Numbered from the stretch's first letter, positions 53,769 to 63,855 are shown. The stretch: 64,000 nt of DNA from Caballeronia sordidicola (GCF_000729995.1 NZ_JNFG01000009.1:244250-308249); one strand, 5' to 3'. Program-made: numbers and translations. Notes: generated from the letters alone by a model not told the origin.

Positions 53769-55461
53769 GAGAGTGAACCAAACCGTGGGAGGCTATTTCC
53801 GTCGACTTGACCGTCGACTTGACCGCCGTCATAGACGACGAGACGCCTTACCTGATGGGATACGCCGTTTGGAATCCGCGAAGTTTCTAACGAAAAGAGC
53901 CCAACAAGGCCGCCCGGTACGCTCGCTGTATCAGCTATGCTGCCGACGTTGCCAACCCGATTGGAGTTGCTATGCGACTGATCATCGAGGCCCGCCTGGA
54001 GGCGGGGGAAACGAGTGAGACTAAAGCGACGACCGTTGCTGTGGTCGAACGAAAGGACCGGAGCGTCGCCGACTTGGGACTTACACTTGCCGAAGGCCGC
54101 GCCTTGCTCGCTGAGGTTCAATCGTTGTTGGTGTCGGAGCAGGCTGCCGGGTGGATGGAAAGCCAATTGGCTTGCGATCGTTGTGGCTCGATGCTGGCGC
54201 ACAAGGATGCCCGGTCGATCGTGGTGCGAACCGTGTTTGGCAAGGTCGACGTGCCGAGTCCGAGGCTGTGGGCGTGCAGCTGCGCGGCAAAGCAAGGGCA
54301 AGCGCGCCGCTCTGTGAGTCCGCTGTGTAAGGCCGTTCACCAGCGTGTGACGCCAGAATTGGAGTATCTGCAGGCCAAGTGGGCGGCCCATCTACCCTAC
54401 CGTCAGGCCACTGAGCTGCTTCGAGAGGTCCTTCCGCTGGACAAAGGGATTTCCTTCGGTAGTACTCGCCGTCGGATTCTCGCCGTCGGTAGCGCGCTGG
54501 ACGCGCAGATCGAGCGCGATATCGCCTCTGGACCAAAAGCGCTCAGCGAAGAGCAGGTCCGCGAATCGACCACCGTAGGCTGCGTGAGCGTCGACTCGGC
54601 TTGGCTGAGCTTCAGCAGCAGCCCCAAGACCCGCAAAGCGGCGCGCGACCTTGCGGAGCTGAAATCGCCTTGGGCGCAGAACTTGCCGCGGGATCGACAT
54701 GTCAACATCGTTGCGGGCCGTGCAACTCTTGCGGATCGCACCCCGCGTCTGTACGCGTACGTACATAAGCTGGTCCCATCGGCTCCCGCGCGGCTGGACC
54801 AATTTCTCTTTGCAAGCGGCGTGGCTCCAAACGAGCGAGTCACCGTGATCAGCGATGACGCTGGCGAATTTGGCAAGGCTGTGGACGGCAGCCAGCTCGC
54901 TAGGGGGAGGATTCTGGACTGGTTTCACATCGCGATGAAGTTTAAGGCTGCCAAGAACTCGGTGTTAGGAAGCCAGACGATTGAGCCCGAAGAGCGAATC
55001 GCTGTAGAGACAGAGATCGATCACGCCAAGTGGCTGGTTTGGCATGGAAAAGGCCGACAATCCGTTTTCCGCATCAAAGCCCTGGACGCCACGCTGCTGG
55101 CAAGGGAAGGCTATGAGCACTCGACGTTGTTCTGGAACCTGCGCCGCCTGTACTTCTACATCGAGCGCAACGCCGGTACGCTGGTGAACTATGGAACGCG
55201 CTATCACAAGGGTCTACCGATCAGCAGTAGCATTGCCGAGTCCGCGGTGAACCTGGTGGTCAGCCATCGCATGGCGAAGAAGCAACAAATGCGATGGACG
55301 GACGAGGGAGCGCACTGTCTGGCACAGGTCAGAGTTGCTGTACTCAACGAAGAATTCTCGGTTGAGAAACTTGCCGTGTTGACCAAGACTTCTGCAGCTG
55401 AAAACTCGCCGAGTGCACGCCGCGCGGCATGAATTGACCTCCCACGGTTTGGTTCACTCTC
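53769..55461. mobile_element. ISKra4-family insertion sequence, complete
   Basis: 1693 bases bounded by perfect 24-bp terminal inverted repeats: 53769-53792 (starting GAGAGTGAACCAAACCGTGG) and 55438-55461. One intact transposase gene lies between. The flanks (TTCGGACT left, GAATCGGT right) do not show a clear target duplication. It is inserted in the right end of the Tn7-like transposon. Confidence 0.93.
53972..55432 (+). CDS. ISKra4-family transposase
   Basis: 486 aa. MRLIIEARLEAGE start, zinc-binding region LACDRCGSML...WACSCAAKQ, catalytic region VGCVSVDSAW with Asp, ISDDAGEF, and the C-terminal SSSIAESAVNLVVSHRMAKKQQMRW with Glu, all as in ISKra4 transposases. No frameshift or internal stop, so the element may be active. 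Confidence 0.92.
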   Translation: MRLIIEARLEAGETSETKATTVAVVERKDRSVADLGLTLAEGRALLAEVQSLLVSEQAAGWMESQLACDRCGSMLAHKDARSIVVRTVFGKVDVPSPRLWACSCAAKQGQARRSVSPLCKAVHQRVTPELEYLQAKWAAHLPYRQATELLREVLPLDKGISFGSTRRRILAVGSALDAQIERDIASGPKALSEEQVRESTTVGCVSVDSAWLSFSSSPKTRKAARDLAELKSPWAQNLPRDRHVNIVAGRATLADRTPRLYAYVHKLVPSAPARLDQFLFASGVAPNERVTVISDDAGEFGKAVDGSQLARGRILDWFHIAMKFKAAKNSVLGSQTIEPEERIAVETEIDHAKWLVWHGKGRQSVFRIKALDATLLAREGYEHSTLFWNLRRLYFYIERNAGTLVNYGTRYHKGLPISSSIAESAVNLVVSHRMAKKQQMRWTDEGAHCLAQVRVAVLNEEFSVEKLAVLTKTSAAENSPSARRAA

Positions 55462-57038
55462 GAATCGGTGACAACTTCATTGTGGTCTACGACAAAGCGC
55501 TTAATTCGGCTGACACGATCTGCAGCAGAGCGTGGGTTGTCTTGCTTCCGGCACGATGTTTGGGCGTAGCTGCGAATATCCGGGCTTGCATTCGGCGTAA
55601 CGGTGAGGCGACCCATTGCTACCTCAGCATGAATGACGCCGCAGGTAAGGATAGTGTTCAGGTGCCCTTGCTCGACAATTTGCTCTATCGCGGGCACGGA
55701 ATCAATTTCCATGTCTACCGCTAAGTCTATTTTCTGCCGACCACGCTGTCGATCTAGCCGGACGCGCTATGGAAGTCCGATCTCGATCTCGAATCTGAGA
55801 CCGATGCGAAGGGAAGGGCGGATAGCAATTTCATCGCCGATGCATTGCCAGCGCAGTCGAAAGACCGGTTGACTTGTCCAATTTCGACCTCTGCTCGTAT
55901 AGCGTTACCCCGACGCTAGCAGACGGCTCGCAGCCGCCCGAACGCGGGTCGACAATTTTATACGCGCAACAGCGACGCTTTTATCTCGGTATACGTGTGC
56001 TGGCCCGCCAGTCCTGCGTTTCGTGCCTATGACCATGCACGTTCGGCGAGGTCGTGACGAGTGCCTCGCTCGATGACGCGCAGGCGAGGTAGCGGCGACA
56101 TAGGGAAGTCCACTATTACAATCCGACACGTCGGTCGCATAATGATAAAAATTCGGAAACAGAGCGGATTCTCCGCAAGCTAGGCCTCGCAATCGTGTCG
56201 AAACCAGCGGTGATGGAATGGAAGATGACCAAATGATCCTCTTAAAGACAAGCTTATGGGACGAATTGTCCCATAAGCTTGTAGATGCGCTATGGCGACC
56301 CGTCGCCAATGTCGTCGGCCGTAAGAGCGTCGTTCTCTTTGCCGCGCTTATGTGCCATCTGTCTCACCAGAATGTGGTCGTCACCGTCATCGCGATAGTT
56401 GGCTTGACTCGATCGTCTACCTTGTTTGGAAACCCTGGACAGCCGAATTAGTAGCATTGCTTCCAAGATGGATCCGATGGTTGCCAAAAGGCTTTGGTGC
56501 AATGTCAACGGTGGCTACTGCGTTCGTTCCGTATCTTTGAGAGACACGCTTATGCAATTAGGTAAACTAACTAATAGGTTTCGAGAAGATGCGAGATTAA
56601 ATTAAGCAAGTCTTTGTTAAGTGGCGATCAAATCTCTGCGCAGGCCGAAGGCGGTGTAGTGAACATCATTCATGTTCCCGGTCCAGAGTGAGCGACGAAG
56701 TGCCGCAGAAGAGCGTTCCGAAGAACGCAAATCTCGGACCGCCTGCAGCAACAGCTCTATAGACATGACGGCAAAAGCGAAACAGGCGAGGATGCTTTTC
56801 CTTTAACTTGGCTAGATGGGAGAACTGATGCTGAGTCTGTCGGTTTTAGCAGTTGTCTCTGACGACTTGCCCCGTTGCTGCGCAAGATTTCCCCGGTAGC
56901 AACGCGAGGCGTTGTAACGACGCTTCTGAGCGCGAATGCTGCTCAACAGAAGCAGGAAAGTAAAGCACTGTGCTGTAAAGATTCAAGTACAAAGCTTGGC
57001 AAATTAAATGTGCATCTTAATGAGATTTGGAGACATTT
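55462..57038. other. Gene-poor stretch between ISKra4 and porin
   Basis: 1.58 kb without a supported gene. The first 60 bases hold what I take to be the outer part of the Tn7-like right end (55501-55517). A perfect 15-bp inverted repeat lies at 56248-56282. The last 500 bases are AT-rich and should hold the porin promoter and leader. Confidence 0.45.
56248..56282. repeat. Perfect 15-bp inverted repeat
   Basis: ACAAGCTTATGGGAC, 5-base loop GAATT, then GTCCCATAAGCTTGT. No T-run follows and no gene ends just upstream, so it is not an ordinary terminator. Confidence 0.85.
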
Positions 57039-58256
57039 ATGAGACGGATTTTTACAGCTGTAGTTCTCGGTGGCACTGCTTTTACGGTGTACGCACAAAG
57101 CACTGTGACCCTATATGGGACCCTGGATAGCGGGATCACATACGTAAACAACGCGCAAACCGGAAAGTCGGGAGGAACGCTTGTCGGACATCCTCAAACT
57201 GCTTTGACAGACGGTGCATTAGGATTTGGAAATCGCTGGGGCTTAAAAGGTTCCGAGGATCTCGGGGGCGGCCTAAAAACGATTTTCACCATCGAGAACG
57301 GGTTCGGCATGAACACCGGCGTGATTCAACAAGGGGGCGCGGAATTTGGGCGGCAATCGTGGGTCGGCCTCTCGAATGATTTGGGAACCGTTACATTAGG
57401 CCGTCAGTACGACTCCTATATTGAAGCTGTGCAGTTACTATCGATCCTGCGCGTTTGGCCCGCATACATTGGGACTCACCCCGACGATGTAGACAATTTG
57501 GCAAATACAAATCGCACTAACAATTCGATCAAGTTCAGATCGTCGGTAATGAATGGATTCAGGGTGGGAGGAATGTATAGCTTCGGCGGAGTAGCTGGGA
57601 ACTTTACCCAAAATCAAATCTGGTCTCTAGGAGCAAACTATTCTGCAGGTCCATTTTCTTTTGGGGCGGGCTACTTCAATGCACGCGATCCGAACGTTTC
57701 CTTTTATGGGAACACACCGAATAAAGGCACGGCGACGGCGAATAACTTGGGTTCATTTGGATCGACGACATCTCCGCAAGGAAACCCCGTCTTTGCTGGC
57801 TATGCATCGGCGAAAACCACGCAGATTATTGGAGTTGGTGCCACATACGCACTAAATCAGACGACAATTGGAGTCGTAGTGACGAATCCACGCTTTGAGT
57901 CGCTTGGCTCCGCGTCGGGCCCCAATCCACTAAAGTACTCAGGCTCGGCCAACTTTATCAATGCCGAACTCAATGTGAGCTCGCGACTGACACCCTCATT
58001 TCTCCTTGCGTCTGCATTTGACTATACGAAGCGAAATTCTGTCAATGACGATGGCGGCGCCAAGTACTATCAACTCGATTTCGAAGCTGACTATAGTCTA
58101 TCAAAACGGACCGATGTTTACGCGCTCGCCGTCCTCCAGCGCGCGAGTGGTCGCGACTCACTTGGTCAACCTGCTGTGGCGTCGATCACCGGTTTTAGTC
58201 CATCGGCAACAAATAGACAGGTGGGGTTTCGATTAGCACTATTGCATAAGTTTTAG
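57039..58256 (+). CDS. Gram-negative porin (Burkholderia OmpC-like)
   Basis: 405 aa from the ATG at 57039, with GGAGA upstream. An N-terminal signal peptide (MRRIFTAVVLGGTAFTVYA, cleavage before QSTVTLYG) is followed by SVTLYGTLDSGI-type strands, NRWGLKGSEDLGGGLKTIFTIENGF, SWVGLSNDLGTVTLGRQYDS, and a C-terminal Phe strand (RLALLHKF). It forms a trimeric outer-membrane channel for small solutes. Common in betaproteobacteria and useful for host assignment. Confidence 0.95.
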   Translation: MRRIFTAVVLGGTAFTVYAQSTVTLYGTLDSGITYVNNAQTGKSGGTLVGHPQTALTDGALGFGNRWGLKGSEDLGGGLKTIFTIENGFGMNTGVIQQGGAEFGRQSWVGLSNDLGTVTLGRQYDSYIEAVQLLSILRVWPAYIGTHPDDVDNLANTNRTNNSIKFRSSVMNGFRVGGMYSFGGVAGNFTQNQIWSLGANYSAGPFSFGAGYFNARDPNVSFYGNTPNKGTATANNLGSFGSTTSPQGNPVFAGYASAKTTQIIGVGATYALNQTTIGVVVTNPRFESLGSASGPNPLKYSGSANFINAELNVSSRLTPSFLLASAFDYTKRNSVNDDGGAKYYQLDFEADYSLSKRTDVYALAVLQRASGRDSLGQPAVASITGFSPSATNRQVGFRLALLHKF

Positions 58257-58603
58257 AGTCTCCGCGCAACTTCCGCACCTCGGCGGAAACAGCTGCCGCG
58301 TGCCTCCAATGCATCTCCGATCCTTGAATTGCATCCCAAAAGTTGGACGTCCGTCCAACGATTTGGGATGTTCGTATCTCCGGTTCCGTTGATACCAGCA
58401 CGCTACGTAAACATAGGGTAAGTTAACAACAGAACGGGACACTTGCTGTGCGATTGCTGGCGCTAGGCAGCCTGCAAATCTGGATTACTCCTCGCGAGAC
58501 ATTGCATTTTAAATAGGTATCTTGATCAATTATGGTGTTAACGCAGTGGCAAGCTTGCTGCCAGAAAGACACCTTCGATCCGACTCAAGCTTGCGTTACC
58601 TGA
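58257..58603. other. Spacer between porin and IS66 remnant, with terminator-like hairpin
   Basis: 347 bases without a gene. An imperfect hairpin, ATCCCAAA-GTTGGACG / CGTCCAAC-TTTGGGAT, spans about 58333-58370 and may terminate porin transcription. Confidence 0.5.
58333..58370 (+). terminator. Probable porin terminator hairpin
   Basis: Long stem made of two blocks (ATCCCAAA and GTTGGACG with their complements) 77 bases after the porin stop. T-run is weak. Confidence 0.5.
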
Positions 58604-59262
58604 AGTCAAGGCAGCGCCGCTGCCGCCCCTGCCTGCGCAGTTACCTGACGATGTGGATGCGCTGAAGACGTTGCTGCATGCCCAGCTGACGGCTCATCAA
58701 AGCGTTCAGCAGGCGCTCAAGCGGGCCCACGAGCACACGATGCGCCACACATTGGCCACCTGTACGAGCAGGTCGTTCTGCTGCGCCAGCGGCACGTCGG
58801 CGCGAGCACCGAACAGCCCGCAAGCCACGCGCACGTGTTCGACGAAGCGGAGTTGCCGTCCGCTGCGAGCACCGCTGAGCAGGGATCAGGCGCCGCTTCC
58901 GTTTGACCGGCCGCGCGTGGACATCGTGCACGAGGTGCCGGAAGGTGAGCCCCATGTGTCCATGCGGGACACCGATGGTGGAGATTGGCGAGGACGTGAG
59001 CGAACAGCCCGACATCGAGAATGCTATTCGCCCGTTTGTGGTCCGAAAAAAAACGATGGCTGTTCGCCGATACGCCCGTCGGCGCACACGCGAGTGCGGT
59101 GATCTACTCGATCATCGAAACGGCACGCGCCAACGAGCTTGAGCCGTGCACCTGGCTGCGCTGGGTGACGCGTGGATTGCCAGCGGCGCAGTCCGTCGAG
59201 GCCATCGAAGCGTTGTTGCCGTGGAAGCTCCATCGCCAGAATTTAGCCAGCGAAATGACGCC
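58604..59262 (+). pseudogene. tnpC: IS66-family transposase TnpC remnant
   Basis: Fragments of TnpC in shifting frames: PAQLPDDVDALKTLLHAQLT and SVQQALKRAHEH, PRVDIVHEVPEGEPH, IGEDVSEQPDIE, then after an internal deletion NAIRPFVV, WLFADTPVGAHASAVIYSIIETARANELEP and YEALLPW-like IEALLPWKLH. Frameshifts and a deletion make it non-functional. Same strand as the IS66 remnant at 22628. Confidence 0.8.
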
Positions 59263-59460
59263 TGAACAGTCTGGGGTTGGCGGATCGCCTACCTTAGGGC
59301 GACTGAAAATCCGAAGCGGATTGTCGATATCACGTCCTACGTATGAGTCACATTGTGGCCTTTCCTGAGCAGACTCCACCGTCTCGCGAGGCCATTCCGC
59401 ACCCTTATCCACATTTCCCGCCCGAACTCGGCACGAGGAGGGCACAGCAACGCTAGGTCT

Positions 59461-60120
59461 CTACTTAGTTGACGTCATTTCTTTCTTCGGACCGAGCGTA
59501 TTCTGGCGAGCGCCACGAACCCGAGTCTTCGCTTCCAAGAAGCCGGACAGGAACAAACCACCGACCATCTCGTAGAGGTCTCTTGGCGATATCGCTCCAG
59601 ATTCCTTGTACCAGATCTCGATCCAATTCATCATGCCTACGAGCAACAGACTGTAGATTTTGCGTTCGACCGGATTTACGTTCCCATTTACAGTCGCCAG
59701 CACGTTCGAAACCAGGTCCAATAGGATTTTTTCGATCTTTTTCTGTTTTGCCTTCTGCTTGTCGGTCAGGTATCGCATATCGACCAGTGCAACCACATGG
59801 CGAGCGCGAACATCATCCGATGGTTCCAACCATAACTGAACAAAGTAACGAAAAAACTCCTCTTTGTTATCGGTCCTGCCCGATTCTACGTGGAGTTGCA
59901 CCAACTTGATCAGGCGGAGCACGTGCTCCTGCATAATGGCGAAAAGTACGTCTTCCTTCCTCTCGAAGTAGTGATATAGCATCGATTTGGAGACATCACA
60001 CCGCTCGGCAATCTGCTCCATTTTCGTCCCAGCATAGCCGTACTCTGCGAACAAGCTTGATGCAGCGTTCAGTATGTTGCTTCGTTTTTCGTTATAGTCA
60101 TCCGCGCGAATTCTTGGCAT
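59461..60120 (-). CDS. TetR-family transcriptional regulator
   Basis: 219 aa from the ATG at 60120, with AAAGG nine bases upstream; a GTG three codons earlier is possible. N-terminal HTH: KRSNILNAASSLFAEYGYAGTKMEQIAERCDVSKSMLYHYFERKEDVL. The C-terminal ligand domain resembles regulators of acyl-CoA catabolism (PaaR-like). It follows the acyl-CoA dehydrogenase/hydratase genes on the same strand, so it probably represses them in response to an acyl-CoA. Confidence 0.93.
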   Translation of the reverse strand: MPRIRADDYNEKRSNILNAASSLFAEYGYAGTKMEQIAERCDVSKSMLYHYFERKEDVLFAIMQEHVLRLIKLVQLHVESGRTDNKEEFFRYFVQLWLEPSDDVRARHVVALVDMRYLTDKQKAKQKKIEKILLDLVSNVLATVNGNVNPVERKIYSLLLVGMMNWIEIWYKESGAISPRDLYEMVGGLFLSGFLEAKTRVRGARQNTLGPKKEMTSTK

Positions 60121-60603
60121 GCTTTGCACCTTTTATCATCGTTACAGAACAGGCAGTCGGCTATTATATTGCACCAAGTTGTCGAAAAAGCGAGGTTTTT
60201 CGTACGTTCGTGCACCTGTTCCCAACGGCAAATAGCGACCCCTAATGGTGCAAGCTTAAACGATCTACGAAGTCGTGGTAGGAACTCCTCCACGCGGGCA
60301 GAGGTAGGAGCGCCATAATTGTTTAATCGGGTATTGGTCTGGCTACTGCCAAGCCACAATTCAGAGGGGCTGATCACACTACCAGAGTCGTTGGCATTCC
60401 TACCTTACACGAGCAGCGCGCGAGACACCGGCGAGAGATTGCGCTCTGTCGTCAAAATCGCCGCGCATCAGTAAACAGCTTCAATCGACGTTGCTTTCAG
60501 GGCCGCCGGTTCCGAAATTGGGACCGGCGAAACGTCAAATTGCGGGTCATGTGAATGTCGTGTGCCTTCCGAAAAGCGCGGTTGGGGTAGACATGAATTT
60601 CGT
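60121..60603. promoter_or_regulatory. Spacer between enoyl-CoA hydratase and TetR genes
   Basis: 483 bases without a gene. It must carry a promoter for the TetR gene (minus strand). No clear TetR-type operator palindrome was recognised by eye. Confidence 0.4.
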
Positions 60604-61404
60604 TCACATCCCCTTCCAGACTGGTGGACGTTTTTCCGCAAAGGCTCGTGCGCCTTCCTGGGCATCCTCACTTTCGTACGCGCTTCGGTATATGTGCCAT
60701 GCCATTTCGAGCCCTGTGTCGCAGCCGACGCTCATCGCAGTGAGTAGCGAGCGCTTGCCGGCGCGGACCGACAAAGGTGCATTGTCGCGAATTGACTTGG
60801 CCAACTGCATAGCCCGTTCTCGCACGGCTTCCGGCGTGGCTTCCAGGTAGTTGATGAAGCCCAACTGCAGGAACCGCTCGATTTGCATAAGATTGGCGGT
60901 GAGCACCAGTTCCATCACCACAGGCTGTGGCAGCATCCACAGCAGCGGCATGCCCCACGGTGAGCCGCGCCCCATCTTTGACTCGGTGATCCCGATGTTA
61001 GTCCCGGCCAGCCCGACCCGCAGGTCGCAGTTCAGGCTCAGCAACATCCCGCCGGCGATCAGATGGCCGGTCATTGCAGCAATAATGGGAACCTTGACGC
61101 GACGCATGCGAAAGTGGAACGGGTCTTTAAAAAAAGTCAGGATGTCCTTTCCCGTCTCCTGCTTTACCCTGCTGGTCTCCTTTAAATCCATCCCTGCGCA
61201 GAACGTACCGCAGTCGCTGGAAGTAAGTATGGCCACACGAATGTTCGGGTCCGCGTCGATCCTTTCCCAAGACTCGTAAAGACCCTCCATAGCCGCGATG
61301 GAGAGCGCATTCCTTTGCTTTGGACGATTCAGCGTAATTGTTGCGATGCCATCTTCTACTGAGAAGAGTATCGGACTTTCTTCATTAAGAGCGCCTTCAG
61401 TCAT
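60604..61404 (-). CDS. Enoyl-CoA hydratase/isomerase family protein
   Basis: 266 aa crotonase. ITLNRPKQRNALS, the oxyanion-hole segments CGTFCAGMDLKE and TGHLIAGGMLLSLNCDLRVG, and TESKMGRGSPWG near the active-site acids are visible. It adds water to or isomerises an enoyl-CoA. Its start overlaps the end of the adjacent acyl-CoA dehydrogenase gene by eight bases, so the genes are translationally coupled. Confidence 0.92.
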   Translation of the reverse strand: MTEGALNEESPILFSVEDGIATITLNRPKQRNALSIAAMEGLYESWERIDADPNIRVAILTSSDCGTFCAGMDLKETSRVKQETGKDILTFFKDPFHFRMRRVKVPIIAAMTGHLIAGGMLLSLNCDLRVGLAGTNIGITESKMGRGSPWGMPLLWMLPQPVVMELVLTANLMQIERFLQLGFINYLEATPEAVRERAMQLAKSIRDNAPLSVRAGKRSLLTAMSVGCDTGLEMAWHIYRSAYESEDAQEGARAFAEKRPPVWKGM

Positions 61405-62482
61405 TTACACATCCTCGTTGAAATATGTCGAAAAGTCGGTCCGCCTGGGTTCGGTTCGATCCATACGATGTAGTCAGGCGGTGAACCCGCCTCATGAGCA
61501 GATGCAAAGGAAATTCCATTGTGTAGCCGATCGCACCATGCATTTGTAAGGTGCTGTCAGCGACCGCCTTGCCGGCGCGGCCAGCAAAATGCTTGGCGGC
61601 GAAAATAGCAGCCTCAGCATCAAAGTCATCCGCGTCCATGGCGGCAGCCGCATAGTCGATTGACGCCATCATTGCCTCGACGCGCACGTGGTTATCAGCC
61701 AGCGCGTGCTTTAGGGATTGGTTCGCCCCAAGCACCTGTCCGAACTGCGTCCGCAAGAGCAGATACTCACGCGTCATCGCGACCATGCTGCGGCATGCAC
61801 CGGCAATCTCCGCGGCCGCTAGCAGGGCAGTTCGTTGCTGCAGGAAGCCGTCTAGGGCACCGTTCGCTTGTGCGCCCTCGGCCAGCGGCGTCGCGGCTGC
61901 GCCATCAAACCTTAGGTCCTCAAGGGAATAATCCGGCTCTACCGTGGCGCGCGCCTCTCGGGTAAGATTTGGATCATTCAGTCTGACTTCGACAAGTTCC
62001 ATTTCACCTCCCCGCCATGCGTTGATCACGACGTGGTCAGCAAGATGAACAAAGGGAACCAATCGGGCGACACCGTCCAGACGCCCATCTCGTAACATCG
62101 GAAGATCGGACTGTGAATAGTTCGCGCTCGACAACGTCCGGGTTGTCCCGGTACTGACCGTCGTAGTGCAACGCCCCATGGCCAAAGCATGCGTGGTCAG
62201 TGCTTCGAGCACGGGGAACGGTAACGCTGCCGCACCGGACTCGATGGCCACCGACGCCTGCACTTGGGCCGATGTCATGGCAATATCGTCGGCGCCGGTA
62301 TCGAAAAGGCCCAGCTCACCTAGCGCTCGCCCAACCGTAGCACCGTCTATTCTGACCTTGTCGAGTTGACGCCTTTCGGTGTCCTTCGTTTGGAGGCTGT
62401 TAAAGAGCTTTCGCACCGCGTCGCGAATCATGCGGTGCTCTTGCGTGATTAAGTTAAACATATCGATTCCAATTATGGTCAT
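61397..62482 (-). CDS. Acyl-CoA dehydrogenase, short partner subunit
   Basis: 361 aa; start at 62482 (AAGGA upstream) or 62461. ACAD fold: N-terminal EHRMIRDAVRKLF, middle domain VPFVHLADHVVINAW, and C-terminal QFGQVLGANQSLKHALADNHVRVEA and QMHGAIGYTMEFPLHLLMRRV. It is shorter and more divergent than the next dehydrogenase. Adjacent unequal ACAD pairs often form alpha2-beta2 enzymes acting on bulky side chains, as in steroid degradation. Confidence 0.88.
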   Translation of the reverse strand: MTIIGIDMFNLITQEHRMIRDAVRKLFNSLQTKDTERRQLDKVRIDGATVGRALGELGLFDTGADDIAMTSAQVQASVAIESGAAALPFPVLEALTTHALAMGRCTTTVSTGTTRTLSSANYSQSDLPMLRDGRLDGVARLVPFVHLADHVVINAWRGGEMELVEVRLNDPNLTREARATVEPDYSLEDLRFDGAAATPLAEGAQANGALDGFLQQRTALLAAAEIAGACRSMVAMTREYLLLRTQFGQVLGANQSLKHALADNHVRVEAMMASIDYAAAAMDADDFDAEAAIFAAKHFAGRAGKAVADSTLQMHGAIGYTMEFPLHLLMRRVHRLTTSYGSNRTQADRLFDIFQRGCVND

Positions 62483-62497
62483 ATCGCCGCGCGATCC

Positions 62498-63679
62498 TTA
62501 CCGCCCACGAGGCATGTCGAGCAGCCGTTCGGCAATGATGTCCTTCTGAATCTCGGACGTTCCTGCGAAGATGGTTTCGGCGCGTGAGTGGAAATACACG
62601 GGCATGAAGCGATCGCAATCCAGATCGTCCGCGGGCGGGAACCAGTGATCCTCTTCGAGCAGGTCCGCGATGATCCCCGTCGATTCCTGATGAAAATGAC
62701 TCCAGCATTGCTTGCCAATGCTTGCTTCGGCCCCTACCTGTTCGCCCGCCACGATTCGGCTCACAAAGCGGACGTTCAGCGCGCGCAGTACAAGCAATTG
62801 ACTGTACGCCTGGGCGATGGCACGCCGAAAATAATCAGATTCGACAACCGCATCCCGGCGAGCGCTCGCCACGCGATACGCGTGCTGCAACTCGTTGACA
62901 TAGCGAGCCTGACGATACAGGCGCGTAGTAGCACGCTCAATGGCAAGCACGGCACCGGAAACCCGCCACCCTTCGCCAACCGGCCCGATGACATTCTCGG
63001 CCGGTACGACGACTTCATCAAAAAACACTTCGTTGAAGTCCCACTCTTCGTCGAGTTGTTGAATGCCGCGCCGCGTGATGCCGGGTGAGTTCATGGGGAC
63101 CGCCATGAGCGTCAGACCCTGATGCTTCTTCGGTTCCGACGACGTACGCACCAGCAACAGGCACATGTCGGCATGCTGAGCATAACTGGTCCAGATCTTT
63201 CGCCCCGTTACGACCCAATTGCCGTCGCGTTCGACGGCACGCGTCTTGAGCGCAGTCAGGTCTGATCCTGCATCGGGCTCGGAAAAACCTTGGCACCATA
63301 TGTCCTCGCAGGCCGCGATCCGAGGCAAATAGTATTTCTTCTGAACTTCGCTGCCAGCGTGCAAAAGAACGCCTGCAACCAATTCCCGCCCAATTGGGTT
63401 GATGCCTTCGGGAGCCGCGATGCGGCCACATTCATCGCCATATATAAAGTGCTCGACCAAAGTCAGACCTTTACCCCCGTAGGCCGTTGGCCAGTGCAAA
63501 CCAGCATATCCAGCCTCTGAGACGCTACGCTCCCACGCGCGCAATACCTCTCCCCGCCGGGCGTCCTCGAGCCGAGGCGTGAAATGGCCGTTACGCCAGT
63601 TCTCGGGCAAGTGTTTCTTGAGCCAATTGCGCAGTCCGGCGCGAAAGGCGCGCTGTTCTTCCGTGAGCAGAAAGTCCAT
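62498..63679 (-). CDS. Acyl-CoA dehydrogenase
   Basis: 393 aa; GAGGAAA precedes the ATG. MDFLLTEEQRAFRAGLRNWL, WCQGFSEPDAGSDLTALKT, VTGRKIWTSYAQHADMCLLLVRT, and the C-terminal FAD-binding IFAGTSEIQKDIIAERLL are canonical. It introduces a double bond alpha,beta to the CoA thioester, with electrons passed to ETF. It starts the visible operon and lies 15 bp before the second dehydrogenase gene, consistent with a complex. Confidence 0.93.
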   Translation of the reverse strand: MDFLLTEEQRAFRAGLRNWLKKHLPENWRNGHFTPRLEDARRGEVLRAWERSVSEAGYAGLHWPTAYGGKGLTLVEHFIYGDECGRIAAPEGINPIGRELVAGVLLHAGSEVQKKYYLPRIAACEDIWCQGFSEPDAGSDLTALKTRAVERDGNWVVTGRKIWTSYAQHADMCLLLVRTSSEPKKHQGLTLMAVPMNSPGITRRGIQQLDEEWDFNEVFFDEVVVPAENVIGPVGEGWRVSGAVLAIERATTRLYRQARYVNELQHAYRVASARRDAVVESDYFRRAIAQAYSQLLVLRALNVRFVSRIVAGEQVGAEASIGKQCWSHFHQESTGIIADLLEEDHWFPPADDLDCDRFMPVYFHSRAETIFAGTSEIQKDIIAERLLDMPRGR

Positions 63680-63855
63680 GTTGATTTCCTCGAAGCGTTT
63701 CGGTGTGCGCCCGCCGTCATGCGCGGCGCGGCGGGTCGCGGCCCCTCGCGACTCGCTTTGCTAACAGTCCCGCTGGGACGCGGATCCCGATGCTGTGATC
63801 GATATGGCAGCACAGTCGGCGGATTTGAGTGTGTAGGGGAGAAGCAGATGCACGA

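Noticed and set aside
53769..55461. Target-site duplication of the ISKra4 element
   Set aside because: Flanks TTCGGACT and GAATCGGT share no convincing direct repeat.
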